A stretch of 64,000 bases of DNA from Streptomyces sp. R44 (GTDB lineage: Bacteria > Actinomycetota > Actinomycetes > Streptomycetales > Streptomycetaceae). Position numbers and translations under genes: made by a program. Of the stretch, positions 51,935-59,589 are shown in pieces. Under the pieces are notes generated by a model. The model was not told where the DNA came from. It saw only the letters and a list, made by a program, of their open reading frames with translations, and searched no databases. Where the stretch lies: NCBI RefSeq assembly GCF_041053105.1, contig NZ_CP163444.1:2666001-2730000 (forward strand), written 5' to 3'. Within the stretch, counting starts at the first letter, position 1, and each line of letters opens with the position of its first letter.

Positions 51935-52093
51935 ATGGACGTCCCGCTCTGGCTCGCCCTGATCGTCGTCGGCGGCCTCGGCGTCAAGCTCATCCGCCCG
52001 CCCTGGTGGCTCGTCGCCGTGATCCTCCTCGGCGGCTACCTCCTCGCCGACAGCGTCCTCGCCCCGCTCATCGACACCACGATCAACAAGTAG
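51935..52093 (+). CDS. Small membrane protein of the Spd group (52 residues)
   Basis: ATG at 51935 with GAAGGAGA upstream. Almost entirely two hydrophobic helices (PLWLALIVVGGLGVKLI; WWLVAVILLGGYLLADSVL). Such tiny membrane proteins lie in the spread region of many streptomycete elements. The ribosome site and spacing to both neighbours support it. Confidence 0.75.
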   Translation: MDVPLWLALIVVGGLGVKLIRPPWWLVAVILLGGYLLADSVLAPLIDTTINK

Positions 52094-52104
52094 GGAGAAC
52101 CGTC

Positions 52105-52446
52105 ATGTTCCAGCCGCGCATCCCGGTCAACCCTCTTCCGACCGGCATCGTCACCCCGCTCGTCCAGCCGACCGCCACCGTCGACATCGCGCCCCACCAC
52201 ACCGTCGACACGGCGGCCTGCAACCACCGCCACGCCCCGGCCTCTGCTCCGGTCCCGGCACCATCCTCCGCCGTGCGCCTCACCCCGGCCGGCCTGGCTG
52301 TCGTCGTCGCCGGTGGCGCGGGTGCCGTCCTCGTCGTCGGCACGGTCCTGGTCTCCATGCTCCTCGCCGTCGCCATCAGCGCCGCCTCGGTCGCCGTGTG
52401 CGCCGTCGTCCTGCGCTCGCTCCTCAACGGCCAGCAGCGCCGCTAG
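52105..52446 (+). CDS. SpdD-like membrane protein (113 residues)
   Basis: ATG at 52105 after AGGGAGAA. A polar Pro/His-rich N-terminal half (QPTATVDIAPHHTVDTAACNHRHAPAS) precedes two long hydrophobic helices (LAVVVAGGAGAVLVVGTVLVSMLLAVAISAASVAVCAVVL) and a basic tail. The layout fits SpdD/SpdB-type proteins of pSAM2- and SLP1-like elements that help spread along the mycelium. Confidence 0.75.
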   Translation: MFQPRIPVNPLPTGIVTPLVQPTATVDIAPHHTVDTAACNHRHAPASAPVPAPSSAVRLTPAGLAVVVAGGAGAVLVVGTVLVSMLLAVAISAASVAVCAVVLRSLLNGQQRR

Positions 52447-52534
52447 TCGGGCCTCCGGGCGGCTCAACCGCCAAGTCTCCGCCGCCTGGAAGCCCCGCCC
52501 CTACCCGGCTCGCAGAACCAGAAGGAAGCACTCC

Positions 52535-53932
52535 ATGATGACCGTCCCAGCCGCCTCGTCGGCGGGGTTCAACACCGCCACTCTGGGCGACATGCTCCGG
52601 GTGGCCGGGTCCCCCGGCTTCGACCGCTGGAAGGAGCAGATCCACCGCACCGGCGGCTGCTCCCACCCCATCCACCTCCAGGGCTGGACCCTCGCCCGGG
52701 ACAAAGCCACTGGCGAGACCCTGCACCGGTACTCCACCGACACCGAACCGGGTGCACGGCTCCGGATCGCCTGCGGCAATCGCCGGGCCTCCCGCTGCCC
52801 CGCCTGCGCGTGGACGTACGCGGGCGACACGTACCACCTCATCCGCGCCGGCCTCGCCGGGGACGACCGCCGGGACATCCCCGCCGCCGTCCGCGAACAC
52901 CCCCGCGTCTTCCTCACCCTCACCGCCCCGTCCTTCGGCCCGGTCCACAACCGGCCCGGCACCCGGCCGTGCAGCTGCGGCACCCGCCACGCCGAGGACG
53001 ACGACGCCCTCGGCACGCCGCTCGACCTCAAGTCGTACGACTACGCCGCCGCCGTCCTCTTCAACAACCACGCCGGGCAGCTCTGGCAGAGGTTCACGAA
53101 CCGCCTCCGCCGGGAGGTCGCCGCCGTGGCCTGCCTTTCGCAGCGGGAGCTGAAGGCGGTCGCCCGGATCTCGTACGGGAAGGTTGCCGAGTTCCAGAAG
53201 CGGGGCGCCGTCCACTTTCACGCCGTCATCCGCATCGACGGCCCGGACGGTCCCGACTCCCCGCCGCCGTCGTGGGCGACCACCGAACGTCTCACCGACG
53301 CCATCCAGGCCGCCGCCACCCACGCGTACACGACCGTCACCATCCCCGCCGCTGGCCATCAGCCGTTACGTCGCCTCCGCTGGGGCACCCAGCTCGACAT
53401 CCGGCCCGTGAAGGCGTTCGGCGACGGCTCCGACATCACCGAACAGGCCGTCGCCTCCTACATCGCCAAGTACGCCACCAAAGCCGCGGAGACCACCGGC
53501 AGCCTCGACCGTCGCGTCGGCAACCGTGAAGCCCTGGTCCTCCTCGACGTCCCCGACCACACCCGCCGCCTCGTCGAAGCCTGCTTCGACCTCGACCCGC
53601 TGTACCCGGATCGCCGCCTCCTCGCCTGGGCCCACATGCTCGGCTTCCGCGGCCACTTCTCCACCAAGTCCCGCCAGTACTCCACCACCCTGAGCGAACT
53701 CCGCCAGACCCGCGCCGACTACCGCGCCGCCCAAGAACGCACCGCCCGCGGCCTCGACGACATCGAACCGGACACCGTCCTTATCCTCACCTCCTGGACG
53801 TACGCCGGCCAAGGCCACTCCCCCGGTGAGGCCGCCCTCGCCGCCTCCATCGCCAGGGACATCGCACTCAACCGCGAGACCGCTCGCGAAGCCCTACGCG
53901 ACCAACTCGCCCTGGAAGGAGCTGTGGCATGA
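52535..53932 (+). CDS. Replication initiator protein (RepSA-like)
   Basis: 465 residues; ATG at 52535, with another at 52538, after GAAGGAAG. The N-terminal Cys region (GGCSHPIHL, CGNRRASRCPACAWTYAGDTYHL) is zinc-finger-like. HPRVFLTLTAPSFGPVHNRP starts the rolling-circle initiator core, KRGAVHFHAVIRIDGP provides the HUH metal-binding histidines, and ITEQAVASYIAKYATKAAE contributes the catalytic tyrosines. pSAM2 RepSA starts rolling-circle replication of the excised element. It is coupled (ATGA) to the excisionase gene. Confidence 0.92.
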   Translation: MMTVPAASSAGFNTATLGDMLRVAGSPGFDRWKEQIHRTGGCSHPIHLQGWTLARDKATGETLHRYSTDTEPGARLRIACGNRRASRCPACAWTYAGDTYHLIRAGLAGDDRRDIPAAVREHPRVFLTLTAPSFGPVHNRPGTRPCSCGTRHAEDDDALGTPLDLKSYDYAAAVLFNNHAGQLWQRFTNRLRREVAAVACLSQRELKAVARISYGKVAEFQKRGAVHFHAVIRIDGPDGPDSPPPSWATTERLTDAIQAAATHAYTTVTIPAAGHQPLRRLRWGTQLDIRPVKAFGDGSDITEQAVASYIAKYATKAAETTGSLDRRVGNREALVLLDVPDHTRRLVEACFDLDPLYPDRRLLAWAHMLGFRGHFSTKSRQYSTTLSELRQTRADYRAAQERTARGLDDIEPDTVLILTSWTYAGQGHSPGEAALAASIARDIALNRETAREALRDQLALEGAVA

Positions 53933-54117
53933 CCACCGCCACCCCTGAGCTGCTGACCGTGCCGGAGGTCATGGCACGCCTCAAGCTTGGTCGCTCGACC
54001 GTCTACGACCTCATCCGGTCCCGCCGCCTGGTCTCCCTCACCATCGGCCGGTCGCGCCGCGTCCCCGCCGACGCCGTCCGGGACTTCATCGACAACCAGA
54101 TCGAGGAGGCCGCCTGA
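53929..54117 (+). CDS. xis: Excisionase / helix-turn-helix protein Xis
   Basis: 62 residues, starting in overlap with the rep stop. LLTVPEVMARLKLGRSTVYDLIRSRRLVSLTIGRSRRVPADAVRDFI is a MerR-like HTH_17 domain typical of AICE excisionases. Xis bends DNA at the att arms and biases Int toward excision. Its last base is the first base of the integrase start. All expected features are intact. Confidence 0.9.
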   Translation: MTTATPELLTVPEVMARLKLGRSTVYDLIRSRRLVSLTIGRSRRVPADAVRDFIDNQIEEAA

Positions 54118-55268
54118 TGGCCAGCCAGCGCAAGCGCAATCCCAACGGGGCCGGCACCATCACCCAGCGGAAGGACGGCCGCTATCAGGCCGCCGTCTAC
54201 GTCCTCCAGCCCGACGGCACGACGGCCCGCAAGTTCGCCTACGGCAAGACCTGGGCGGAGTGCGACACCAAGCGCCGCGCACTCCTCGACGCAGTCGACA
54301 ACGGTGTCCCCGTCCCCACCCGCTCGATGAAGCTCGCCGAGTGGCTCCCGTACTGGCTCGACAACATCGTCAAGCCACGCCGGAAGCGGACCACCGCCGC
54401 CAAGTACGAGGTGCACCTCCGGCTCTACCTCGTGCCGATGCTCGGCACCAAGCGGCTGCAGTCCCTCAGCGTCGCCGACGTACGGCGCTTCCTCGTCCAG
54501 CTGGAAAAGAAGACCAGCGCCGCCACGGCCAAGGAGTCCCATCGCGTTCTGCGCACCGCCCTCACTGCGGCCTGCCGTGAGGAGTTGGTGAGCCGGAACG
54601 TCGCGACGCTCGTCGAGCCGCCCACCGTCGCCGCCCGGGAGCTCTCGCCCTGGTCGCTCGACGAGACGCTGGACTTCCTCGCCGCCGCCCGGAAGGACCC
54701 GCTGTACGCCGCCTTCGTGCTCGCCATCGCCCTCGGCTTCCGCCGCGGTGAGGTCGTCGGCCTCCGTTGGGAGAACGTGGACCTCGACAAGAGGGAGATC
54801 CGGGTCAGAACTCAGCGTCAGCGGGTCGCCGGGGAGGTGTACGAGGACGATCCCAAGGGGCGCCGGCGCAAGCAGACGCTTCCGCTCCCTGCGATCTGCG
54901 TCGCTCCTCTGCGGTGGCAGCGGCTCAAGCAGGCCGCCGCCCGCGAGCGCGCTGGAGAAAAGTGGACGGAGACCGGGTACGTCTTCACCACCCGCACCGG
55001 GCAGCCCATCGAGCCGCGCAACCTCTACCGCTCGTTCACGCGCGTCGCGAAGAACGCCGACCTCCGTGTCGTCCGGCTGCACGATGCCCGGCACGGTACG
55101 GCGACGCTCCTCACCGCCGCCGGCGTCCCACCCCGCGTCGTCATGGAGATCCTCGGCCACAGCCAGATCGCCGTGACCATGAACGTCTGCACCCATGTCG
55201 TCCAGGACACCCAGCGTGAAGCCGTGAGTCACATGGACCGGCTGCTCAGGAGTCGTCCCCGGTCTTAG
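54117..55268 (+). CDS. int: Tyrosine-recombinase integrase with the nucleophilic Tyr replaced by Cys
   Basis: 383 residues. An AP2-like arm-binding N-terminus (GTITQRKDGRYQAAVYVLQPDG) is followed by a SAM-like core-binding domain (KLAEWLPYWLDNIVKPRR...TTAAKYEVHLRLYL). The catalytic domain has ArgI in GFRRGEVVGLRW, HxxR in HDARHGTATLL and His in LGHSQIAVT. The nucleophile position reads MNVCTHVV: codon TGC at 55188-55190 gives Cys358 where family members, and the relic at 30.0 kb (NIYTHV), have Tyr. Without the Tyr hydroxyl, strand cleavage should fail. It lies next to the attR tRNA, as usual. Confidence 0.92.
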   Translation: MASQRKRNPNGAGTITQRKDGRYQAAVYVLQPDGTTARKFAYGKTWAECDTKRRALLDAVDNGVPVPTRSMKLAEWLPYWLDNIVKPRRKRTTAAKYEVHLRLYLVPMLGTKRLQSLSVADVRRFLVQLEKKTSAATAKESHRVLRTALTAACREELVSRNVATLVEPPTVAARELSPWSLDETLDFLAAARKDPLYAAFVLAIALGFRRGEVVGLRWENVDLDKREIRVRTQRQRVAGEVYEDDPKGRRRKQTLPLPAICVAPLRWQRLKQAAARERAGEKWTETGYVFTTRTGQPIEPRNLYRSFTRVAKNADLRVVRLHDARHGTATLLTAAGVPPRVVMEILGHSQIAVTMNVCTHVVQDTQREAVSHMDRLLRSRPRS

Positions 55269-55884
55269 GCCCTTCGAATGCAGATCGCCAGCTCGGCTGA
55301 TCGGCTGCCCAGCGGAGGACGGCATCACGGACTGCTGCCCGAGAAGCTGACCGCGTCCCATCGCGCTCAGTGGCCGTACCCGCTTGGTGAACCACCTCGT
55401 AGGCGTCGTCCTCGTCGAGCAGGACTTGGAGGTACCAGTCGCCCTCATCATGGTCGGTCACCCGCTGGAGAAGCATGTGCTCCCTGCGCTGCAGTCCGGC
55501 AAGCATCGCCTCGATGGTGGGGGCGTCGGGGTCGCGGACCAGCCGTCCGCCAGCGTCCAGCGCGACAAGCTTGAGCGGCCCAAGACCCTCCTTCTGATGC
55601 CTATCCCGGAGCCACTCCTTCTCCTGGCCGGTCAGGAGAGACGGCGGTACGGGAGGTCCGTCAGGGTTGTAGACGGCTATGGGGTCTTCCGGATCGGACC
55701 ACGAGCCCACCGTCCACAGGCGGTACGTGTGGACACCGCCCTCCGCCAGCGGCACCGCGAGGGTTTCCGGCGCGGGAGGGCCAGGAATGCAGCGGCCCAC
55801 GTCTTCCCCGTACGGACCGCCGTGGAAGATCGCGTGCATCCAGCCCTTCGGCGGTCTGCCAGTCGCGTCGAAAACGTCCTCCAC
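55246..55884 (-). CDS. Hypothetical 212-residue protein, copy 2 of a duplicated att-proximal gene
   Basis: GTG at 55884 with GAAGGGGGAAC upstream. It aligns end to end with the 30060-30698 product (same length, about nine in ten residues equal by eye), including GWMHAIFHGGPYGEDVGRC and LLTGQEKEWLRDRHQKEGLG. Its last 23 bases are antisense to the integrase 3' end, and its promoter side faces the tRNA/att. Function unknown. Conserved frame in both copies suggests selection or recent duplication. Confidence 0.75.
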   Translation of the reverse strand: MEDVFDATGRPPKGWMHAIFHGGPYGEDVGRCIPGPPAPETLAVPLAEGGVHTYRLWTVGSWSDPEDPIAVYNPDGPPVPPSLLTGQEKEWLRDRHQKEGLGPLKLVALDAGGRLVRDPDAPTIEAMLAGLQRREHMLLQRVTDHDEGDWYLQVLLDEDDAYEVVHQAGTATERDGTRSASRAAVRDAVLRWAADQPSWRSAFEGPKTGDDS

Positions 55885-55965
55885 CGTTCCCCCTTCGACG
55901 GAATCGCAGCCCTGACGCTCATCATGATCAGCCGGGCAGGCCCCAGAGCCCAGATGACCATGGAC

Positions 55966-55975
55966 GTTGATGTCA
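55966..55975 (+). repeat. GTTGATGTCA repeat beside an att site
   Basis: Perfect 10-mer 42 bp inside attR of element A; a second GGATGTCA follows at 55981. Confidence 0.5.
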
Positions 55976-55990
55976 GATGTGGATGTCAAA

Positions 55991-56018
55991 GGCCCCCAGT
56001 CAAGATCGACTGGGGGCC
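55991..56018 (-). terminator. Terminator of the tRNA-Val gene
   Basis: GGCCCCCAGTC (55991-56001) pairs with GACTGGGGGCC (56008-56018), with TTT following on the minus strand and TTTT on the plus strand. Equivalent hairpins precede the tRNA-end copies at 30.83 and 40.00 kb, so this terminator is part of the sequence duplicated at each insertion. Confidence 0.85.
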
Positions 56019-56070
56019 TTTTCCCTGGTGGGCGCGGACGGTTTCGAACCGCCGACATCTGCTTTGTAAG
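56017..56070. other. Attachment site at the intact tRNA-Val (attR of element A)
   Basis: 54 bp identical to 40001-40054. It covers the terminator edge, encoded CCA, acceptor 3' strand, T arm, variable loop and part of the anticodon arm of the tRNA. The identity ends inside the anticodon stem, where the real tRNA gene continues. Confidence 0.92.
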
Positions 56071-56100
56071 AGCAGCGCTCTACCCCTGAGCTACGCACCC
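56026..56100 (-). tRNA. tRNA-Val, anticodon UAC, CCA encoded
   Basis: Minus strand from GGGTGCG (56100) to the encoded ACCA (56026). Acceptor stem GGGTGCG pairs with CGCGCCC with one G-U. The D arm is GCTC...GAGC. The anticodon stem and loop is CTGCT-CTTACAA-AGCAG, giving anticodon TAC, which reads GTA valine codons. The T arm is GGCGG-TTCGAAA-CCGTC. All invariant positions are present. It is the target of the AICE array. Confidence 0.96.
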
Positions 56101-56267
56101 GTGGAAGAGGCAACAGCCTACATGGCCGGGGGGTGGGTGCTGCAAACGGATGGGGGGACGGGGGGGGGTAGCCCCACCCTCGGGACGGTGGGTCGCCTGA
56201 TCGTGACCCGGGGTGGTGGGGTCGTAGCGTCGGGGGGTCGTCGGGTCTCTCTGGGGGAATGATCGTC

Positions 56268-57026
56268 ATGGCCGTAGGTCGCCGGTTCCGTGTGCTGCTC
56301 GCCTCCGGGGTCGCCGTGATCGCGCTCGCCGGGTGTGGGGGTGCCGGTGCCGAGGGGGCGCCGGTGGAGCGGAGGACGTTCGCGTTCGACGGGGACGTGC
56401 TCACCGTCGACTCGGACGATTCCGATCTGGTGATCACGCCCGCCGACGTCGACGGCGTGCGGGTGGAGCGGCAGGTCGACGGGTGGGTGGTCATGGGGTC
56501 CGGGCCCGAGGCGAGCTGGAAGCTGGAGGACGGGAGGCTCACCTTGAGGGTGGACTGCGACGCCGTCGCCGCCAGCTGCTCTGCCGTCCACCGGATCCAG
56601 GTGCCCCGCGGGGTCGCCGTCAGCGTCGAGGACGGCAACGGGGACGTCACCGCCGAGGGCTTCACCACGCCCCTCAAGGTGCGGTCCGACGACGGGGACG
56701 TCCGCGTGCGGAGGGTGAGTGGGGGGCTTGATCTCGGGAGTCAGGACGGGGATGTCAGCGTTGACGGTTCCGTCACTTCTCCTTCTGTCCTCGTGCGGGC
56801 CGACGACGGGGATGTGCACGTCACCCTCGACGCCGTTCCCCTCGACGTCGACGTCGTCACCGAGGACGGTGACGTCGCCCTGGCCGTGCCGCAGGGCGCG
56901 TACGAGGCGTCCGGCGCCAGTGACGACGGGGATGTTCGTATCGAGGTGCCTCTGCGTGAGGGCAGCGGGCACGTCGTCCGTCTGCGCAGTGACGACGGAG
57001 ATGTCGTAGCGCGCACGGTGAACTGA
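56268..57026 (+). CDS. DUF4097 beta-repeat lipoprotein
   Basis: About 252 residues using the ATG at 56268 with GGGGGA nine bases upstream; ATG 56259 is alternative. A lipobox IALAGCGG places a lipidated Cys at the end of the signal peptide. The body is a right-handed beta-strand repeat with at least six (D/S/E)DGDV units (SDDGDVRVRR, SQDGDVSVDG, ADDGDVHVTL, TEDGDVALAV, SDDGDVRIEV, SDDGDVVART), typical of DUF4097/DUF4098 adhesin-like proteins. The role is unknown; it is outward facing on the membrane. Confidence 0.88.
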   Translation: MAVGRRFRVLLASGVAVIALAGCGGAGAEGAPVERRTFAFDGDVLTVDSDDSDLVITPADVDGVRVERQVDGWVVMGSGPEASWKLEDGRLTLRVDCDAVAASCSAVHRIQVPRGVAVSVEDGNGDVTAEGFTTPLKVRSDDGDVRVRRVSGGLDLGSQDGDVSVDGSVTSPSVLVRADDGDVHVTLDAVPLDVDVVTEDGDVALAVPQGAYEASGASDDGDVRIEVPLREGSGHVVRLRSDDGDVVARTVN

Positions 57027-57104
57027 CCGGGCCGTGTGTTCGTCCTTACCGGGTGGGAGAATGAACCGGACCGGGCACGGCGGACACAGCACGGGGAGTA
57101 GTAC

Positions 57105-58460
57105 GTGGCGGCGAGTGGTGTGAGGGGTACTTCGGCGCCCAGGTCTTCATCCGCGTTCCGGTTGGCTTTCGCGCTTCCTCTGCTCGTGGGTGCGCTGCTG
57201 CCGCAGGCCTTCGCCGGCGGCGGGACCCGCCGGTGGTTCGGCGGGCGCGGTGAGGGGCAGCGGGCCGAGGCCCAGGCCGCCAAGGACGCCGCCGCTGCCG
57301 CCTTCTACGAGCTCGACACGGCCCAGCGCGGGCTCCGCATCTCCATCGAGACCATCACGGCCGTCGACAGTTCGCCGGACGCTCGTCGCGCCGTCGAGGG
57401 GTTCGAGGCGCTGGGGCGGCGGATCGATGAGGTCAGTCATGCCTATATCTCCGCTGTCGACGCTCATGATCTCGATCGGGACGAGTTGGATGCCGGGACC
57501 GCTTCGCGCGCTCGTGCCGAGCTGACCCGCGCCAAGGAGGAGCTCGACCGCGTCAAGGGCGAGTTGGAGCGCTTCGAGGAAGGGCTCGCCCCGCTCCTCG
57601 GGCGTGCCGAGACCCAGCTCGCGCGGCTCGCGCCCGCCGTCGAGCGGGCCCGGCAGGCGTTGCGGGGCGCGAGCGGTGCCCTGGATGTCGTACGCGAGGG
57701 CGGGCTGCGCGCCGATGACCTCGCCGCCCGGCTCGCCGCGCTCGGGCCCGAGCTGACCCGCCTCAACGAGGGCGCCGGCCGGCACGGCGTCCCCGAGACG
57801 CTCCAGCGCGCCGACCGGGTGCTGCGGGACGCCGAGGCCGTACGCGCCGAGGCCGAGCGGCTCCCCGAGCGGGCCGCCGAGATCGACAAGCGCCTGGTGT
57901 CGCTCCGTACCCGCACCGAGGCGCTCACCACCCGCGCCGGGGGCGTCGAGCCCGTCCTCTCCGAGCTCCGGCGGCGCTACTCGGCCGCCTGCTGGCAGGA
58001 CCTCCAGCACGTGCCCGAGCAGGCCGTCGTCACCCTCCGGCAGGCCGAGGAGCGGATCGCCGAGGCCGGCAAGGCGCGGGCCGAGCAGCGCTGGCCCGAC
58101 GCGACCTCCCTGCTCTCCACCGCCCGCGCGCTCCTCGACTCCACCGACGAGGCCGTCTCGGCCGCCGGGGACCGGCTGCGCCGCCTGGACGCCGTCGCGA
58201 AGGACCCGAAGGCGGAGATCGACCGTGCCCGGTTCGCCGTACGGGACGCCCAGCGGCTCGCCATGGCCGGGCGGAACACCCCCGACCCCCGCCACGCCCG
58301 GCCCCTCGACGACGCCGTCGCCCGTCTCGACCGGGCCGTGGACGGTCTTGAGGGTCGTCACCCGGACTACTGGCATTTCCTGACCGAGCTGGAGGGCGTC
58401 CGCGCCACCGCCGCCCGTGTCGTCGGCCTCATCCGGGAGGAGCGGGGCTCCGGTCACTGA
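57105..58460 (+). CDS. Exported or membrane-anchored coiled-coil protein
   Basis: 451 residues from a GTG at 57105. An N-terminal hydrophobic segment (FRLAFALPLLVGALLPQAFAGG) may be a signal peptide or anchor. The rest is almost entirely long amphipathic helices rich in Ala, Glu, Arg and Leu (ARAELTRAKEELDRVKGELERFEEGLAPLLGRAE, AQLARLAPAVERARQALRG), predicted coiled coil. A short GRHPDYWHFLTELEGVRATAARVVGLI segment closes it. No catalytic motif. Streptomycete relatives exist without assigned function; a scaffold or envelope role is plausible. Confidence 0.82.
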   Translation: MAASGVRGTSAPRSSSAFRLAFALPLLVGALLPQAFAGGGTRRWFGGRGEGQRAEAQAAKDAAAAAFYELDTAQRGLRISIETITAVDSSPDARRAVEGFEALGRRIDEVSHAYISAVDAHDLDRDELDAGTASRARAELTRAKEELDRVKGELERFEEGLAPLLGRAETQLARLAPAVERARQALRGASGALDVVREGGLRADDLAARLAALGPELTRLNEGAGRHGVPETLQRADRVLRDAEAVRAEAERLPERAAEIDKRLVSLRTRTEALTTRAGGVEPVLSELRRRYSAACWQDLQHVPEQAVVTLRQAEERIAEAGKARAEQRWPDATSLLSTARALLDSTDEAVSAAGDRLRRLDAVAKDPKAEIDRARFAVRDAQRLAMAGRNTPDPRHARPLDDAVARLDRAVDGLEGRHPDYWHFLTELEGVRATAARVVGLIREERGSGH

Positions 58461-58492
58461 TGTCCGGCGGGCCCCGCCGTTAGCCTGGTCCC

Positions 58493-58702
58493 ATGCCTCG
58501 TTACGAATACCGCTGCCGCACCTGCGGCGACACCTTCGAGCTCAGCCGTCCCATGGCCGAGTCCTCCGCCCCCGCCTCCTGCCCCGCCGGGCACGACGAC
58601 ACCGTGAAGCTGCTCTCGGCCGTCGCCGTCGGCGGAAGCAGCTCCGCCGCCCCCGCGCAGGGCGGTGGCGGCGGCTGCTGCGGCGGGGGTTGCTGCGGCT
58701 AG
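58493..58702 (+). CDS. FmdB-type zinc-ribbon protein
   Basis: 69 residues. PRYEYRCRTCGDTFELSRPMAESSAPASCPAGHDD is a putative regulatory zinc ribbon of the FmdB family (CxxC...CxxxH). A Ser/Ala and Gly/Cys-rich tail (GGGGGCCGGGCCG) is usual in this group. Function not established. Its stop TAG overlaps the stop of the convergent HAD gene. Confidence 0.9.
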   Translation: MPRYEYRCRTCGDTFELSRPMAESSAPASCPAGHDDTVKLLSAVAVGGSSSAAPAQGGGGGCCGGGCCG

Positions 58703-59589
58703 AACGCCGCTGCCGCTCTGAAGCGGCGGAGGATCTCCTCCCCCGCCGCCACCCCTCGCTCCGCGAGGACGTCGAGGTGGGGGGCCGTCCAGTCACTGTC
58801 GGCCAGTTCGCCGTGGCCCGGGCGCCAGGCCCGGTCCGCGGCGAGCAGCAGGTCCGCGTCGAGGAGCGAGTCCCCCGCCGCCAGGGTGAGCGTCGCGCCC
58901 GTGCGGCGGGCGACCTCGCGGACCGCCGCGCTCTTGGTGAGCGGCTTCGGTACGGCGTACACCTTGCGGCCCTGCAGCGAGACCGTCCAGCCGCGGTCCC
59001 CCGCCCACGCGCCGAAACGGTCCAGCCAGTCCTCGGGGAGCCGCTCCCGCTCGACGACCAGATAGGCGAAGAGGTCCTCCGCCACCCGGTGCTTGCGCAC
59101 CCAGGACAGGTCCGTGGTCGCGGTGAGGTAGGCGCGGATCTCGGAGAGCGGCGCGCATTCGTCGGCGAGCCTGCGGACGACCGACTCGTGCCAGTCGCGG
59201 TCCGAGACGCCGTCGACGAGGATGTGCCCGCCGTTGGCGCAGATCGCGTACGCCGGTGCCGTGCCCGGGAGCTGGATGCGCTGGTACTGCTTACGCGTCC
59301 GCGTGGTCGTGGGTACGAAGACGGTCTCCGCGGTCAGCCGCGCGAGGAGGTCCGCCGCGTCCTCGGTCATGTACGAGAGCGGCTTGGACTCGTGGACCTC
59401 CACGCAGAGCAGCCGGGGCGCCTGGGCGTCCGGCATGCCGAGGGCGAGGGCCGCGGTCGAGTAGATGAGGGTGCGGTCGAGGTCGCTCGCGACCAGTGTC
59501 CTTGTTCCCGCGCCCGCGCCCGTGCCCGTGCCCGTACTCGTACTTGTTGTCGTGCCCGTGCTCGTTGTCGTGTTCGTGTTCGTGCTCAC
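58699..59589 (-). CDS. HAD-superfamily phosphatase of the Ter-associated module
   Basis: 296 residues from a GTG overlapping the upstream stop (GTGA). After a low-complexity Thr/Gly/Ser/Asn N-terminus (~30 residues, encoded by short tandem repeats at 59511-59586), HAD motif I is TLVASDLDRTLIYS. A later GDSLLDADLLLAADRAWRPGHGEL supplies motif IV, and TKSAAVREVARR the lysine. Comparative work on tellurium-resistance clusters places such a phosphatase with PRTase, StiP/PELOTA and CitE-like genes, in a pathway predicted to make a nucleoside-like product. It is translationally coupled to the PRTase gene. Confidence 0.88.
   Translation of the reverse strand: MSTNTNTTTSTGTTTSTSTGTGTGAGAGTRTLVASDLDRTLIYSTAALALGMPDAQAPRLLCVEVHESKPLSYMTEDAADLLARLTAETVFVPTTTRTRKQYQRIQLPGTAPAYAICANGGHILVDGVSDRDWHESVVRRLADECAPLSEIRAYLTATTDLSWVRKHRVAEDLFAYLVVERERLPEDWLDRFGAWAGDRGWTVSLQGRKVYAVPKPLTKSAAVREVARRTGATLTLAAGDSLLDADLLLAADRAWRPGHGELADSDWTAPHLDVLAERGVAAGEEILRRFRAAAAF

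Larger units (their letters stand above)
40001..56070. mobile_element. AICE (element A) integrated at tRNA-Val(UAC)
   Basis: About 16.07 kb between identical 54-bp att copies. Order: cold-shock protein, frameshifted GntR, small AICE genes, GntR and 115-residue gene, cargo (endonuclease, GHKL-nuclease), ~258 bp repeat, 127-residue gene, NUDIX, KorSA-like repressor, SCO3933-like protein, FtsK-type translocase, Spd-like proteins, RepSA-like initiator, Xis, Int, 212-residue gene. This is the actinomycete integrative-conjugative layout, with double-stranded DNA transfer by one FtsK-like protein. The integrase active-site change suggests it is locked in place. Confidence 0.9.
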
